Source of the DNA: Bacteroidota bacterium
GTDB taxonomy: Bacteria; Bacteroidota; Bacteroidia; B-17B0; Aurantibacillaceae
Assembly (NCBI GenBank): GCA_013298715.1
Contig: JAAFIQ010000017.1
Location: 1-64,000 of the forward strand
Reading direction: 5' to 3'
Length of the DNA stretch: 64,000 nucleotides
In this document: one piece after another, positions 33,367-44,300 of the stretch
How the letters are laid out: each line of letters opens with the position of its first letter
Position numbering within the stretch: position 1 is the first letter of the stretch
Notes under the pieces: generated by a model
The model's input: the letters and a program-made list of their open reading frames with translations, nothing else
What the model was told of the DNA's origin: nothing
The model's database searches: none
Program-made: the position numbers and the translations under genes

Positions 33367-35475
33367 TTATTGGGTTTTATTAATAATATTAATTTTTGAT
33401 TCGCCAATTACTTTAAACGCAGTACGCCTATTTTTTTGATGCGCTGATTCAAACTCTTCGCTTTTTGGAACCATTTTATTTATTTCAGCTTCTGGTATTA
33501 TTGGTTTTGTTTCACCGTACCCTGTGGCTATAATTCTATCTTTTTTAATTCCTTTACTTATCATATAATCTACACAACTTTGCGCGCGACCTTGCGATAG
33601 TTTTAAGTTGTAAGCGTCATTTCCGCGTGCATCGGTATGTGAGCTTAATTCAATTTTTAAATTGTCATTGATTTCTAAAATTTTTATGATTTTATCCAAA
33701 ACTTCCATTGATTTTGGACGCAATGTATACTTATTAAAATCATACTCAACTCCTTCAATCTCTATATCTCCTTCAGGAATTTTACCTAATTCAAAATCGC
33801 GGGTAAATAATTCACTTTCTGTTTTTCCTTTTGTTGCCACCTCATTTGCCTTTCCAAAGTACCCATTTTTTTGGGCTTTTAAAAAGTATTCCATATTTGG
33901 CTTTAATGGGGTTGTATAATAGCCATTATCATCTGTAATTAAAAAGAAAGGCTTATCACCATCATGCACATCCTTTACTGTAACTAAAGCTCCAGGAATA
34001 GGATTTCCTGTCTGCTCATCTGTTACTAATCCTTCTAAGGTAAATTTAATTGGTTCATTAATAAATTCGTAAATTTTATAACAATGTCCACTTGGGCAAT
34101 CTATTCTATCACTTGCAAAAAAACCACGAGTTCCTAGGCGGTCCATAATAAAATAAGCATCGTCTTTACTTGAATTAACTGGTGTATTTAAATTTTTAGG
34201 TAAGGCGTAAACACTATCCTCAACATTTAAGCTCGATTTAAAAATATCGTAACCGCCTAATCCATTCCAACCATTACTACTAAAATAAAGTGTGTTACTT
34301 ATTGCGTGCATGTAGGGCGATATTTCGTCGCCGCTTGTGTTAATATTTGTTCCTAAATTTTGAGCCTCTCCAATCATTCCATTCTCATTAATTGGTGCCA
34401 TCCACAAATCAAAGCCACCTTTTCCGCCAGGTCTGTTACTCGAGAAAAATAATTTGGTTCCATCAAAACTTACATAAGGTTGCTGCGATTTATAACCCGG
34501 CACATTAATATTTGTTCCAATCTTCATTGCCTCATAAAACTTACCATTATTGGTGCGCGCCATATATATAAAGGCTTCATTTCTATTAACATCGCTCCAA
34601 CGCGTAAAAAGCATAACTTCATCTGGTGTAAAAACGCCTGCGCCTTCGTGTAGAGAGGTATTTACAGGGCGACCAAAATTTGTTGGGCGTTGCCAAATTG
34701 TATCTTCTAAAGTTGTTTGGTATAAATCACAAAAATAGCGCGAATCTTGTTTTTCAGGATCGGTTACTACACCGCCTTTACGCGCGCTTGTAAAAATAAT
34801 TTTGTTGTTGCTTAAATAATACATTGGTGCAAAACTGGTTGTTCCCTTATTAAATACTAAGGTGTCCATTAGTTTAATTTTAATAAGCTTTCTGCCTTGC
34901 AAGGTATCTAATGCAAAATAACACGAGGATTGTTTTTTTGCCGACATTTTCATTAAAGAATCTGTACCATTATTTTCTTGTACATAGGTTTCTAAAACTT
35001 GAAGCGCTTCTTGATACTTTTTTAAATTCATTAAAGAAATAGCGTAGTAATACGGGGCATCAGGATAAACCTTTCTATCTACACATTTTTTATATTGAGG
35101 TGCAGCGTGCGAATAATCAGAGTTGAGGCGATAGCTCTGTGCCAATCTGTATAAAACAAAATCAAACTTGCTTGAGTTTACAATTTTTTCTTTTACGTTA
35201 TTAATGCTATCTTTTTGTTTAGTAATTTTAAGTTCAGGCACTTTAAACAACGATTTCATTTTTAAATTCACAAGCTGTGCCTCATAAGGAATTACGTAAC
35301 TCCGCAGAACTGTTGTGTCATCTAAAACTTTGGCGTAAAAAACTGCAGCAGTTGCATAGTCTTTTTTTGCGAAGGCATTGTCGGCGGTTTCTAACCACAA
35401 TTTTTTTGATTGAGCAAAACAGCTCAATGCAACAAATAATAAAAGGAATTGGGAAATAATTTTTTTATTAAGCAT
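33367..35475 (-). CDS. PorE-like OmpA-family protein (TPR, PD40 propeller, CRD, OmpA)
   Basis: 702 residues: signal peptide (about 1-21), TPR-like repeats (about 25-170), a PD40-type propeller (about 215-450; KIIFTSARKGG, KLFFSSNRPGGKGGFDLW, TLYFSSNGWNGLGGYDIF), a carboxypeptidase-regulatory-like domain (LEGLVTDEQTGNPIPGALVT, about 480-560) and a C-terminal OmpA peptidoglycan-binding domain (IELSSHTDARGNDAYNLKLS). This order matches PorE, which ties the T9SS to peptidoglycan. Bacteroidota often carry several paralogues, so it could serve only the adjacent adhesin/PorP pairs. Confidence 0.8.
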   Translation of the reverse strand: MLNKKIISQFLLLFVALSCFAQSKKLWLETADNAFAKKDYATAAVFYAKVLDDTTVLRSYVIPYEAQLVNLKMKSLFKVPELKITKQKDSINNVKEKIVNSSKFDFVLYRLAQSYRLNSDYSHAAPQYKKCVDRKVYPDAPYYYAISLMNLKKYQEALQVLETYVQENNGTDSLMKMSAKKQSSCYFALDTLQGRKLIKIKLMDTLVFNKGTTSFAPMYYLSNNKIIFTSARKGGVVTDPEKQDSRYFCDLYQTTLEDTIWQRPTNFGRPVNTSLHEGAGVFTPDEVMLFTRWSDVNRNEAFIYMARTNNGKFYEAMKIGTNINVPGYKSQQPYVSFDGTKLFFSSNRPGGKGGFDLWMAPINENGMIGEAQNLGTNINTSGDEISPYMHAISNTLYFSSNGWNGLGGYDIFKSSLNVEDSVYALPKNLNTPVNSSKDDAYFIMDRLGTRGFFASDRIDCPSGHCYKIYEFINEPIKFTLEGLVTDEQTGNPIPGALVTVKDVHDGDKPFFLITDDNGYYTTPLKPNMEYFLKAQKNGYFGKANEVATKGKTESELFTRDFELGKIPEGDIEIEGVEYDFNKYTLRPKSMEVLDKIIKILEINDNLKIELSSHTDARGNDAYNLKLSQGRAQSCVDYMISKGIKKDRIIATGYGETKPIIPEAEINKMVPKSEEFESAHQKNRRTAFKVIGESKINIINKTQ

Positions 35476-35484
35476 AAATACAAT

Positions 35485-36486
35485 TTACAGTCTTGGACAA
35501 TTTTTTACTTCTTGGGTTTTACCTTTTTTACCAAGATAGGTAAACGATATCTCGAAGGCTCCTCTGGTTTTAGAGGTATTTTTAAGCGTACTAATATTTA
35601 TATCGTATCCAACTTTAGCAATATAGTTATCTTTTCGTATACCTACATTAAAAATACTAGCATCGTTAGGACGAACAATTACACCAGCTAATGCGTAAAA
35701 CTTCTCTCCTTTAAAATAATAACCTGCGTCTACCGCAATGGTTTGCTGAATAATATTTTTTTGATTATAAATTAATAATTTAGGAATAAGGTAAAACAAT
35801 TCGCTTACATTTAAGCGCACACCGCCATGCGCATAAAAACGCATTGGCAATTGGTTACTACTTCCAAAAAAAGTTTCTTTTGGCGTTGTTAAATTAAATG
35901 CACTTAATCCAAAAAATGGATTGATGCGTGATTGCTGTTTGCCATAATAATACAAAGCGCCAAAATTTACAACTTCTTGGAATTGTGCTTGACGGTTGAA
36001 ATTTTCGTTACTACTAATGCCTTTATTAAAAGAACCTCCTCCTTCTGTTACATACTGATTATCGAAAGTGAATACTTGGTACTCTATTCTTTTTTCTGTG
36101 AAACCTGCCTGCAAACCTAAAGATAAATTGTGGTAAGCACTCTTATCTAAAGGAATAGCATAAGCTGCCGAACCTAATAATTGAAACACGTTATAATTCC
36201 CAAACCCGGCGCGCATATTGCTTATTTGCCCACCAAAGCCCCACTTGCCTTTTGGCATATCAAAACTGGCAAGCCCAGTGGTAAATGGTTTAAAAGCTAC
36301 GGCATTCCACTGATTGCGGTAATGCATGTGGGCACGCATTTTCCCATCCACCAAACCTGTCATCGCCGGATTTAAGAAGATAGGCGCTGCATCGTACAAA
36401 CTTAGGTGAAAATCTTGAGCCTCGCCAAGCAGAGAGATTCCGAGCATCAAGAGTAAAATATATTTTTTTATTTTCATATTATTCAA
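35485..36486 (-). CDS. PorP/SprF-family T9SS outer-membrane protein
   Basis: A 333-residue beta-barrel protein with signal peptide (about 1-22). The family opening is DFHLSLYDAAPIFLNPAMTG, followed by NQWNAVAFKPFTTGLASFDM and many alternating amphipathic strands. PorP/SprF proteins help secrete or anchor a specific T9SS type B partner. Here it directly follows, by 1 bp, the 1279-residue adhesin. A second, diverged paralogue lies at 40311-41321. Confidence 0.9.
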   Translation of the reverse strand: MNNMKIKKYILLLMLGISLLGEAQDFHLSLYDAAPIFLNPAMTGLVDGKMRAHMHYRNQWNAVAFKPFTTGLASFDMPKGKWGFGGQISNMRAGFGNYNVFQLLGSAAYAIPLDKSAYHNLSLGLQAGFTEKRIEYQVFTFDNQYVTEGGGSFNKGISSNENFNRQAQFQEVVNFGALYYYGKQQSRINPFFGLSAFNLTTPKETFFGSSNQLPMRFYAHGGVRLNVSELFYLIPKLLIYNQKNIIQQTIAVDAGYYFKGEKFYALAGVIVRPNDASIFNVGIRKDNYIAKVGYDINISTLKNTSKTRGAFEISFTYLGKKGKTQEVKNCPRL

Positions 36487-36487
36487 A

Positions 36488-39400
36488 CTATCTAATTAAT
36501 GTAATGTCTCCATTCTTTTTAACCTGTCGGTTATTATACATATCTACCACCAAAGTCCAAACATAAACCCCAACAGGCTGAGCAACTCCATTTTTTGTAC
36601 CATCCCAGCCTACTTTTTGATCTTCCGTTTCAAAAACTAATTCACCCCAGTTATTGTAAACTCTGAATATCATTTTCTCAAACGGACCACCTTTTACAAA
36701 GAGCTTATCATTGTTACTATCACTATTTGGCGTAAATGCAGTTGGTACTTGAGGTAGTAAATTTACCTCAATGCGCTTACTGGTAGTATCTCTACATCCT
36801 TTATCATCCGTAATCTGAAGAGTTATAACATAACTTCCCGGATTCAAATAGGTATTTTGTGGTGCATTTCCTGTGCCTGAATTTTCATCGCCGAATGACC
36901 AAAACCAATTTGTAATTTGACCACTAGGAGTAGAAAAATCTGAAAAATAAACTGGTTCTTGGGCAACTGAAGGGTTATTTGTCATACCAAATTCAGCGTT
37001 TGGTTTTACAGCAACGTTAACCTGTTTAACCATACTAGCCGTGCAAGATTTATTAGAAGTAGCAACTAACGTAACGTTGTATGTTTTAGGCTCGTTATAA
37101 ATTTGAATCGGATTTTTAATTGTTCCTAATGGTGATGCATCGTTAAAATCCCACGACCAAGCAATGATATTTCCTGGAGTTACTAATGATAAATCGGTAA
37201 ATTTGGTTTCATTACCAGAACAAGCATTTGTAAAAGTAAAATCAACAACTGGTAATGGATTTATTATTATACGTCGGCTAACGGTGTCTGAACATCTCAC
37301 ACTTAAACTGTTGGTACCTGAAACCGTTAAGGTAATTACATAACTTCCTATGTTGGGGAATGTTACTAAAGGATTTTCTGTAATGGAAACACTTGGAGTA
37401 TTGGCACCAAAATTCCAATTGTAGGTTAAATTACTTGTTCCGTTTGCCTGCGAACCGTTAGCAAAAAAAACAGGGGCATCCTTACACAATATTTGAGCTG
37501 GTGCAAAGGCAGCCTTTGGGGAATCAACGAAAATGGCTGTAAATGAGGCGGTTTTGGCAGGACAACCTTGGTTATTAGTTGAAGCGAGTGTTAAAATAAC
37601 GCTTCCATTTGCTACATCTCCAGGACTTGGAATATAAGCACCCGTTAACGCAGTATTAGTTGGTGTAAACGCACCCGTGCCCGTAGAGCTCCAAGAACCA
37701 CTATTTGTGTAACCGGATACTGTACCTGTTAAAGCAATATTAGCATTTCGGCAAACTGACGAGTTGTTGGAATTTACAGTAACCAGTGGCGCTTTTAATA
37801 TTGAAACTTGAACGGTATTTGATTTTGAAGGACATAAACCAGGGGTAGAACTCAGCTGAAAAATAATACTACCATTTAATGTATCGTTTTGAGTTAATGT
37901 ATAAGATGCGCTAGAAGGCGGTATTGGTGCAAATGCGCCACCAGTGCCAGGAACAGCACTCCATGAGCCTGAGGTAGCTGCACCAGTTACTGTGCCGTTT
38001 AATACAACTGCGCCAGCACTAGCACAAACAGTGAAGTTATTTGGCACTAAAACAGTAGGCTCTTGCGTTAGGTTTATAGAAACAATTTGGTTCACCGCAG
38101 CACAATTATTTCCGCTTAAAAGACTTGCTGTTAAAGTAATAATTGACATCGTATAATCACTGCTACTGAATGAGTAGGTTGGGCTTACGGTTTGATTAGT
38201 TGGAAAAAAGATACCTGTTCCATTTGAGTTCCAAGTGGGTAATAATGTACTACCACTAACACTGGCGGTAAGTGTAATGGCAGCTTGATTTGTACACGCA
38301 TTAACGTTACTTGCCGCTATAACAGGAGGATTAGTGAAACCAATTGTAAAACTTTGTGAAACATTAGTGCAACCCGTTAATGGCGCTTGACTGGTGAGTG
38401 TTAAACTAATAAGCCCAGCAGACACATCGGCTACAGAAGGTGTGTAAGAAGTTATAGGACCGGGAGGTCCAATAGCACCGTTACCCCCAGACCATATAGC
38501 GCTAGAGGCATTTAAAACTGTCCCTGTTAAAACAACTGGGGCAAGATTATTAGTACAAATTGGAGCAACCGAATTAGTAATAACTACCTGCGGTGCTTTA
38601 TTTATAAATACTTTGATGTACGCTGAATCTTCTTTACAACTACCCAAGGATTTTAACATGAAGCGAATGGAATCTAAATTAGCTTGTGTATTAATAAAAA
38701 ATGGGATGGAGACAGTACCTAAGGTTGAGGTTGGTACTCCGAAAGTTCCTGAATTTGCTGTTATTGCTGTCCAGCTACCTGTAATAGCCCCATTAGAAAC
38801 AGTACCCGTGAGCATAACAGAAGGCGTTGTTGAGCATATCGTTTGCGTAGGAATTGTTTGAACAATTGGTTTTCTCACAAAAGAAGACATGTAATGAAAT
38901 AAACCGCCTGTTGAACCGCCACCGTCTAAAATACCTAAAGCAAAAACATCCACCGTGTTTCTAATGGTATACGTATCAATTGGCGCCAAGGTTAAGCTAG
39001 CAAGCGATAATTGAGCGCCAGAATAGAGTGTTCCTGTTCCTGGAACAAGGGTAAAATTGCTGGGAGATATTGGTATTGTTAGTGTGCCTGTGGAACTCCC
39101 TATAGCAAAAGCGTTTGTAGCAGAGGTAGTGCAAACAACGTTCAAGTAAAAATTTTGATTTGTATTTCTCGAAAAGGCTACAAGTTGTGAACCTGCACAA
39201 TCTAAAGGAGGAATAATGGCTTCTCCTAATTCGCAGCCAGTACCAGTTGCATGCAAGCAATAAACTGGCTTTGAAGCATCAATATAAGTTAAATTTTGGT
39301 TGGTTTTATAATAATAGGTTTCACCTTTATTAATATATGCGGTAGTTGTTCCAGCTGCATCAACAATTGATAAATAAGTGAAATTTTGTGTACCAACAAT

Positions 39401-40327
39401 ATAAGCACCTTGATATTCTGCCGCATTCATAAAACCTCTGTTTAAAATATAACGGTTACCAATAACATCTGTTGGTACTATTTGGTCGCCCATCAAATCA
39501 AAGCAACCCGTAACACCACGCACTGAATCATCTGCCACAGTAACCGAAATTGGTTTGTCGGAAGTAACAATAGTCCCCGATAAATTATTTCCTGGTGCTG
39601 AGGTTAGAGTAGTTAGATTTTCTATTGTATAAACACTTCCATAACTTGGTAATAAAACACTATAGGTTACCCCTGCTAAATGCCCAACCACATTTGTTTT
39701 AGGCGTAATCCATACAACGGTGTTAGGTTTACTCGCCACAATATTAATTTGTTGTTTTGGTTGAGTATTAATTCCATCGCCATTCAAATCGCCTAAGGTT
39801 TGGTTGTTCCATTTAGTTTGAAACGGACATATAAACTCCGTCCCCAAACCATTTTGTCCTTTTAATGAGAACGTTTCTGGGTTTAAAAAACCTGTTACAG
39901 TTGGGAAATTTGTTCCTCTCGTAATGACATCATAAACTACAGTAATGTTTGCGTTAGGAGTAGTAGAAGATATGTAAAGACCGTAAGGTAATACCGTGTT
40001 TGCAGGCCTTGATTCTAAAGAATCGAAGCCAAAATTTGTAGAAGATGCAAGTTTATCTCTCCAAAATTTATAATCGAACGTTGAATTAGCCGGAATATTT
40101 ATTGTCGTGTCGTACCTATTGGGTGCAATTGCAGAAGGTTGTCGTAACCTAACGGTGGTCGGTGTTCCAAATGTTGAAATATGAACAACATAATCGTCTT
40201 TCCAATGATGATCAGGTGTAACCCAAGGTGCAGCAAACCAAAAGGCAGTATCTATTTGTGCTAAAGAAACAGTTACTTTAAAAAAAGTAAACACAAGCAG
40301 TAAATAAAATTTATTTCTTCTCTTCAT
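36488..40327 (-). CDS. Giant T9SS type B adhesin with IgGFc-binding-like head, Ig repeats and PKD domains
   Basis: 1279 residues with a signal peptide. An IgGFc-binding-like N-terminal domain (about 24-470; DTAFWFAAPWVTPDHHWKDD, later LGEAIIPPLDCAGSQLVAFS), then about five 90-residue repeats with a Cys and SGSW-type cores (about 490-960). Three PKD domains follow (YNWNFGANTPSV, WSWDFNDASP, WFWSFGDEN). The C-terminal gliding-motility-associated sorting domain has PTAFTPNSDSNNDKLFVKGG and FRVYNNWGELVFET. Predicted to be exported through the T9SS with the adjacent PorP/SprF protein. Its start overlaps the upstream porP/sprF gene by 17 bp. Confidence 0.9.
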   Translation of the reverse strand: MKRRNKFYLLLVFTFFKVTVSLAQIDTAFWFAAPWVTPDHHWKDDYVVHISTFGTPTTVRLRQPSAIAPNRYDTTINIPANSTFDYKFWRDKLASSTNFGFDSLESRPANTVLPYGLYISSTTPNANITVVYDVITRGTNFPTVTGFLNPETFSLKGQNGLGTEFICPFQTKWNNQTLGDLNGDGINTQPKQQINIVASKPNTVVWITPKTNVVGHLAGVTYSVLLPSYGSVYTIENLTTLTSAPGNNLSGTIVTSDKPISVTVADDSVRGVTGCFDLMGDQIVPTDVIGNRYILNRGFMNAAEYQGAYIVGTQNFTYLSIVDAAGTTTAYINKGETYYYKTNQNLTYIDASKPVYCLHATGTGCELGEAIIPPLDCAGSQLVAFSRNTNQNFYLNVVCTTSATNAFAIGSSTGTLTIPISPSNFTLVPGTGTLYSGAQLSLASLTLAPIDTYTIRNTVDVFALGILDGGGSTGGLFHYMSSFVRKPIVQTIPTQTICSTTPSVMLTGTVSNGAITGSWTAITANSGTFGVPTSTLGTVSIPFFINTQANLDSIRFMLKSLGSCKEDSAYIKVFINKAPQVVITNSVAPICTNNLAPVVLTGTVLNASSAIWSGGNGAIGPPGPITSYTPSVADVSAGLISLTLTSQAPLTGCTNVSQSFTIGFTNPPVIAASNVNACTNQAAITLTASVSGSTLLPTWNSNGTGIFFPTNQTVSPTYSFSSSDYTMSIITLTASLLSGNNCAAVNQIVSINLTQEPTVLVPNNFTVCASAGAVVLNGTVTGAATSGSWSAVPGTGGAFAPIPPSSASYTLTQNDTLNGSIIFQLSSTPGLCPSKSNTVQVSILKAPLVTVNSNNSSVCRNANIALTGTVSGYTNSGSWSSTGTGAFTPTNTALTGAYIPSPGDVANGSVILTLASTNNQGCPAKTASFTAIFVDSPKAAFAPAQILCKDAPVFFANGSQANGTSNLTYNWNFGANTPSVSITENPLVTFPNIGSYVITLTVSGTNSLSVRCSDTVSRRIIINPLPVVDFTFTNACSGNETKFTDLSLVTPGNIIAWSWDFNDASPLGTIKNPIQIYNEPKTYNVTLVATSNKSCTASMVKQVNVAVKPNAEFGMTNNPSVAQEPVYFSDFSTPSGQITNWFWSFGDENSGTGNAPQNTYLNPGSYVITLQITDDKGCRDTTSKRIEVNLLPQVPTAFTPNSDSNNDKLFVKGGPFEKMIFRVYNNWGELVFETEDQKVGWDGTKNGVAQPVGVYVWTLVVDMYNNRQVKKNGDITLIR

Positions 40328-41321
40328 TATCTTTCTTTTTATTTTTTAAATTAGTTTTAAGTGAATTGTCAATTGTATTAAATTCATTCTCATCTGCATC
40401 ATTAACTGTATCGCTAACTGTCTTGCGTTTCTTGGCACTTTTGCTGTATTTCAGCATAATTTCGTGCGAACCGCTTGAATATTTTTGCAGGGCAGTTGTT
40501 GCATAGTCATAAGAATAAGCAATAGTAAATTGTTTGCTAATACACGTTCCAATAATTAAACTTGCTGTTGATTTGTGACGGTAAGCCCCAGCCAACCAAA
40601 CTAATTCTTTGTAGGTTAATTTCAGATTTCCCTCTAACTGAGTAGGTGAAGGAGCGTTAAATCTTACCAACGCCGATGGTTGAAGCACCCATTCTTTTTT
40701 CTTTTTATCTAAAGTAATATTATAACCAGAACTAATGTAAGAGTGCGGCGTAAGTTTTCCTACTGAATTGTTCCAATTAATTTTTGAGCTTGCAAATTGC
40801 AAACTGCTTATACTTAAAAAGAATTTATTGCTGTATAAATAAGCACCAGCATTTGCATCAAAAGCATTTGCGTTTAAGATGTTACTTCTTAAAAATGGGT
40901 CATCTAAATCCGTTGGGTAAGGCTTGGCGTCATATATTTTAACGTTATACTGCGAACCTCCAACAGATAGACCAAAACCTAAATTTACTTTTTTGGTAAG
41001 TTTAACATGATATGAATAACCTGCATAAAGTAGCGTACGCTGAAGTAGTCCTAACCTGTCATTCATCACAATCCCGCTTACCGCCATATTGGGTCTCTTT
41101 TTAAAAGTTCCATATCCTGTGGCAAAAGCAGTACGTGGTGCGTCGCTAAAACCTGCCCATTGCTGACGATAATTTAAAGAATATTCTTGCCCTTTAAAAA
41201 CACCCGCATAAGCAGGGTTATATAAATATTGATTATTAATGAAATTAGTAAATAAGGTTTGCTGTTGCCCAAAAAACAAAATTGGAATAAACAAAACGTA
41301 TATGTATAAGATTTTTTTCAT
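40311..41321 (-). CDS. PorP/SprF-family T9SS outer-membrane protein
   Basis: A 336-residue paralogue of the protein at 35485-36486: signal peptide (about 1-18), then TLFTNFINNQYLYNPAYAGV and YSLNYRQQWAGFSDAPRTAF, followed by barrel strands. A lysine-rich, disordered C-terminal tail (about 290-336) is unusual and absent from its paralogue. It lies between two adhesin genes, 4 bp after one and overlapping the next by 17 bp. The most likely partner is the 1526-residue protein upstream. Confidence 0.9.
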   Translation of the reverse strand: MKKILYIYVLFIPILFFGQQQTLFTNFINNQYLYNPAYAGVFKGQEYSLNYRQQWAGFSDAPRTAFATGYGTFKKRPNMAVSGIVMNDRLGLLQRTLLYAGYSYHVKLTKKVNLGFGLSVGGSQYNVKIYDAKPYPTDLDDPFLRSNILNANAFDANAGAYLYSNKFFLSISSLQFASSKINWNNSVGKLTPHSYISSGYNITLDKKKKEWVLQPSALVRFNAPSPTQLEGNLKLTYKELVWLAGAYRHKSTASLIIGTCISKQFTIAYSYDYATTALQKYSSGSHEIMLKYSKSAKKRKTVSDTVNDADENEFNTIDNSLKTNLKNKKKDNEEKK

Positions 41322-41325
41322 AGAA

Positions 41326-44300
41326 TTATTTTAATAATGTTACAGAGCCTTTAAATATTTTATTTTCTTTATTGGCTTCATTTAATTTAATAATATAAAA
41401 ATAGGCACCAACTGGCAAAGGCGTTCCTTTGTAACTGCCATCCCATGCGTTAGAATAACCCTTACTAAAATAAATTTGCTCACCTAGCCTATTGTATATT
41501 TCAATCTCAGCATCTGGATAAAAAACGTTAATAAAATCTAAGCGCCAAATATCATTTTTGCCATCGTTATTTGGAGAAATTATATTAGGAATAAGTTGTG
41601 CAATTTCTTCTGCAACATTATTTATAGTAATAGTTTTAGAAATACTACTCAAACATCCAAACTGATCTGTAATTGTTAAACTCACAGTATACGTGCCATT
41701 AGCTGTGTAAGTTGTTTGCGGATTTTGAATTTGACTTCCGGCTCCGTTACCAAAGTCCCATACCCAGCTAATAGCCGCTGTACTTGAATCTGCAAAACCT
41801 ACATTACTAATTAAACTTGGTTGAGTATTAACGAAGGCATAAAATTGTGCTCTTGGTCGTGGTGTAATATTTACCGATTTTGTAATAGAAGATACACAAT
41901 TATTAGTTGAGGTTACAATATGCGTTATATTATACACTCCTTGATTAGGGAAAATAATGGAAGTATCTTTAGCAAAAGATAACCCAAAGCCGCCAAAATC
42001 CCAATAATAGCCACTTGGAGCTATACCACTTGTGCTTGCTATTGTTGACTGATCGGTAAAAGAAATTAACTGTGCCGAACCGCTGCACGAACGACCAACT
42101 GTGAAACTTGCATTTGGTAGCGCATACACAGTATTCAGACGTCTAATTGTATCATAGCAACCAAAATTATTGTTCACCACCAGTTGTGTTGTATACGTTG
42201 CAGCATTGGAATAAGTATAGGTTGGGTTTTGAGAGAAAGATGTAGTTCCATCACTAAAGTTCCATTGCCAGTTAGTAAGTGCACCTTGACCGCCAGTATT
42301 AACCGTTAAATCAGTAAAATTGGTTTGTTGATTTAAACATACAGAGCTTACAGTAAAATTTGCGGTTGGTTTATCTCTAAAATCAATACGTATTTGATCG
42401 TTTACACTGTTGCAATTGGCGTTATTAGTTGTACTGAAGCTTAAGACTACAAAACCTGCTGCTGCCTCTGCTGGTGAAGCAATATAAGTTGGCGTTAAAG
42501 AGGTATTCGTATTTGTAAAGGTTCCGGCACCACCAAACCATGCACCTGAGTTAGTTACAGTTCCACTAATTGATGCGGCTAAAGCAATTTGTGGATTATT
42601 TTTACACGAATTCAAATCAGGTCCTAAATTAACCGAGGCAGGTTGCGTAAAAACAACATTTACACTGTCCATAACCTTTCTACATTCTTGGTTATTGGTA
42701 CTAGATAATTTTAGTTTTACGGTCCCTGCCAAAATATCTGCCGCACTTGGAATGTAATTATTTACTAATGAATTATTATTTGGTATAAATACTCCTGAAC
42801 CAAACGTTTGCCAAGAGCCAGTATTAGTAGTTGTTCCAGAAACTACACCAGATAAAAACACATTTGGATTATTTGAACACCTTATAATTGGATTGATAGT
42901 ACTTGCTTTAACTAGTGGGGCTTTTTTCATTATTATTCTAAAGGTATCTATTACTGGATTACAACCTGCAACACCAGTGCTTGTGAGTATAAGTTTGATT
43001 TTACTTAGGGCCGTATCTGTATTGGAGAGATTATATACACTATTGAGCAAATTATTACTTGGTGTAAACGTTCCGTTAGCAGGAGCCACGGCATTCCATA
43101 TACCTAAACTATTTGTGCTTATAACATTTCCGGCAAGCTGTACCGTTGGATTATTACTGCAAACAAATTGGGTACTACCTGCATTTACTAACGGTGGTTG
43201 TTTCACATACAATTTAAGAGTATCTGATTTAGAAGGACAAATACCTGTGCTGGTTAAAACAAATTTAATAACACCGCCAACAGTTGCTGGTGTGGTTTGA
43301 GGCACAGGCTTTAAAATTGTATCAAGTAAGGCAGGTGTATAAATATTATTTGTGTAAGTGGTATTTGGAAAACTTAAAGCTCCAAAACCACCATGCGTCC
43401 AGATGGCAGTATTTGGTCCGCCACCAACCACGCCATTTAGAGTGAAGCTTGAGTTCCCACAAATTGTTGCAGTTGGAACCACATTCGCCTTTGCAAAAGC
43501 TGTTACATTAAAAGAGCTTAGATGAGAAAAAGCATTACCACTTGCAATATTCTTGTTTTCAATATTTAATCCAAAAATATCTTTTTCGTTTGCAAGTATA
43601 CAGTTAGAACCTGCCGGGATTTGAGTGGTGTTGTAGTAAATTCTTGCAGCTACAAAATCATTTGCTGAACCTGGAACAATTGTGAAGTTTGAAGGACTTA
43701 TGTTTGTGGAAACATTATTTACTGCTAAAGTAAAAGTGCTTTGGTAACCATTACGTGTGTAAATATTCAAAAAAAGTGAATCGCTAAAATTACGAGTAAA
43801 GTTAGTGGTGTAATTTCCTGCACAGTATGCTGGGGCTATTTGAGACCCACCTAGTTTGCAGCCATTTCCATTTAAACTAAACAAGTAAACAGGAATATCA
43901 GAATTTACGTAGCTTATAGCATTACCTTGAGGATTAAAGCTAAACGTTTCTTGACTGTTGAGGTTGGTGTTTACAGTAGTTGTTCCTGATGTAATTGTTA
44001 CATTGGCGCCGTTTAAGTAGGATAATACATAAAACGTTGTATTGGCAGAAGCATCATTTGTTAAAACATAATTTTTCCCAATACTTGTTAAGTTAGTTAA
44101 TTGGTCGGCATAAAAAGAAGGACAATTGGTTGTAGTTTGAATTCCGCCACTAGCGGTCATTGCAATTTTTTTATCTGCTGCTACTAGAGAGCCTGCTAGC
44201 TCTGAAACACCAGTAGAAAAAGTATTACCGTAAACGTGTTCTAAAATATTTGCGGTAAATAAATTCGTATTATTTCCAGTATTTATTGCAAAACTACCAC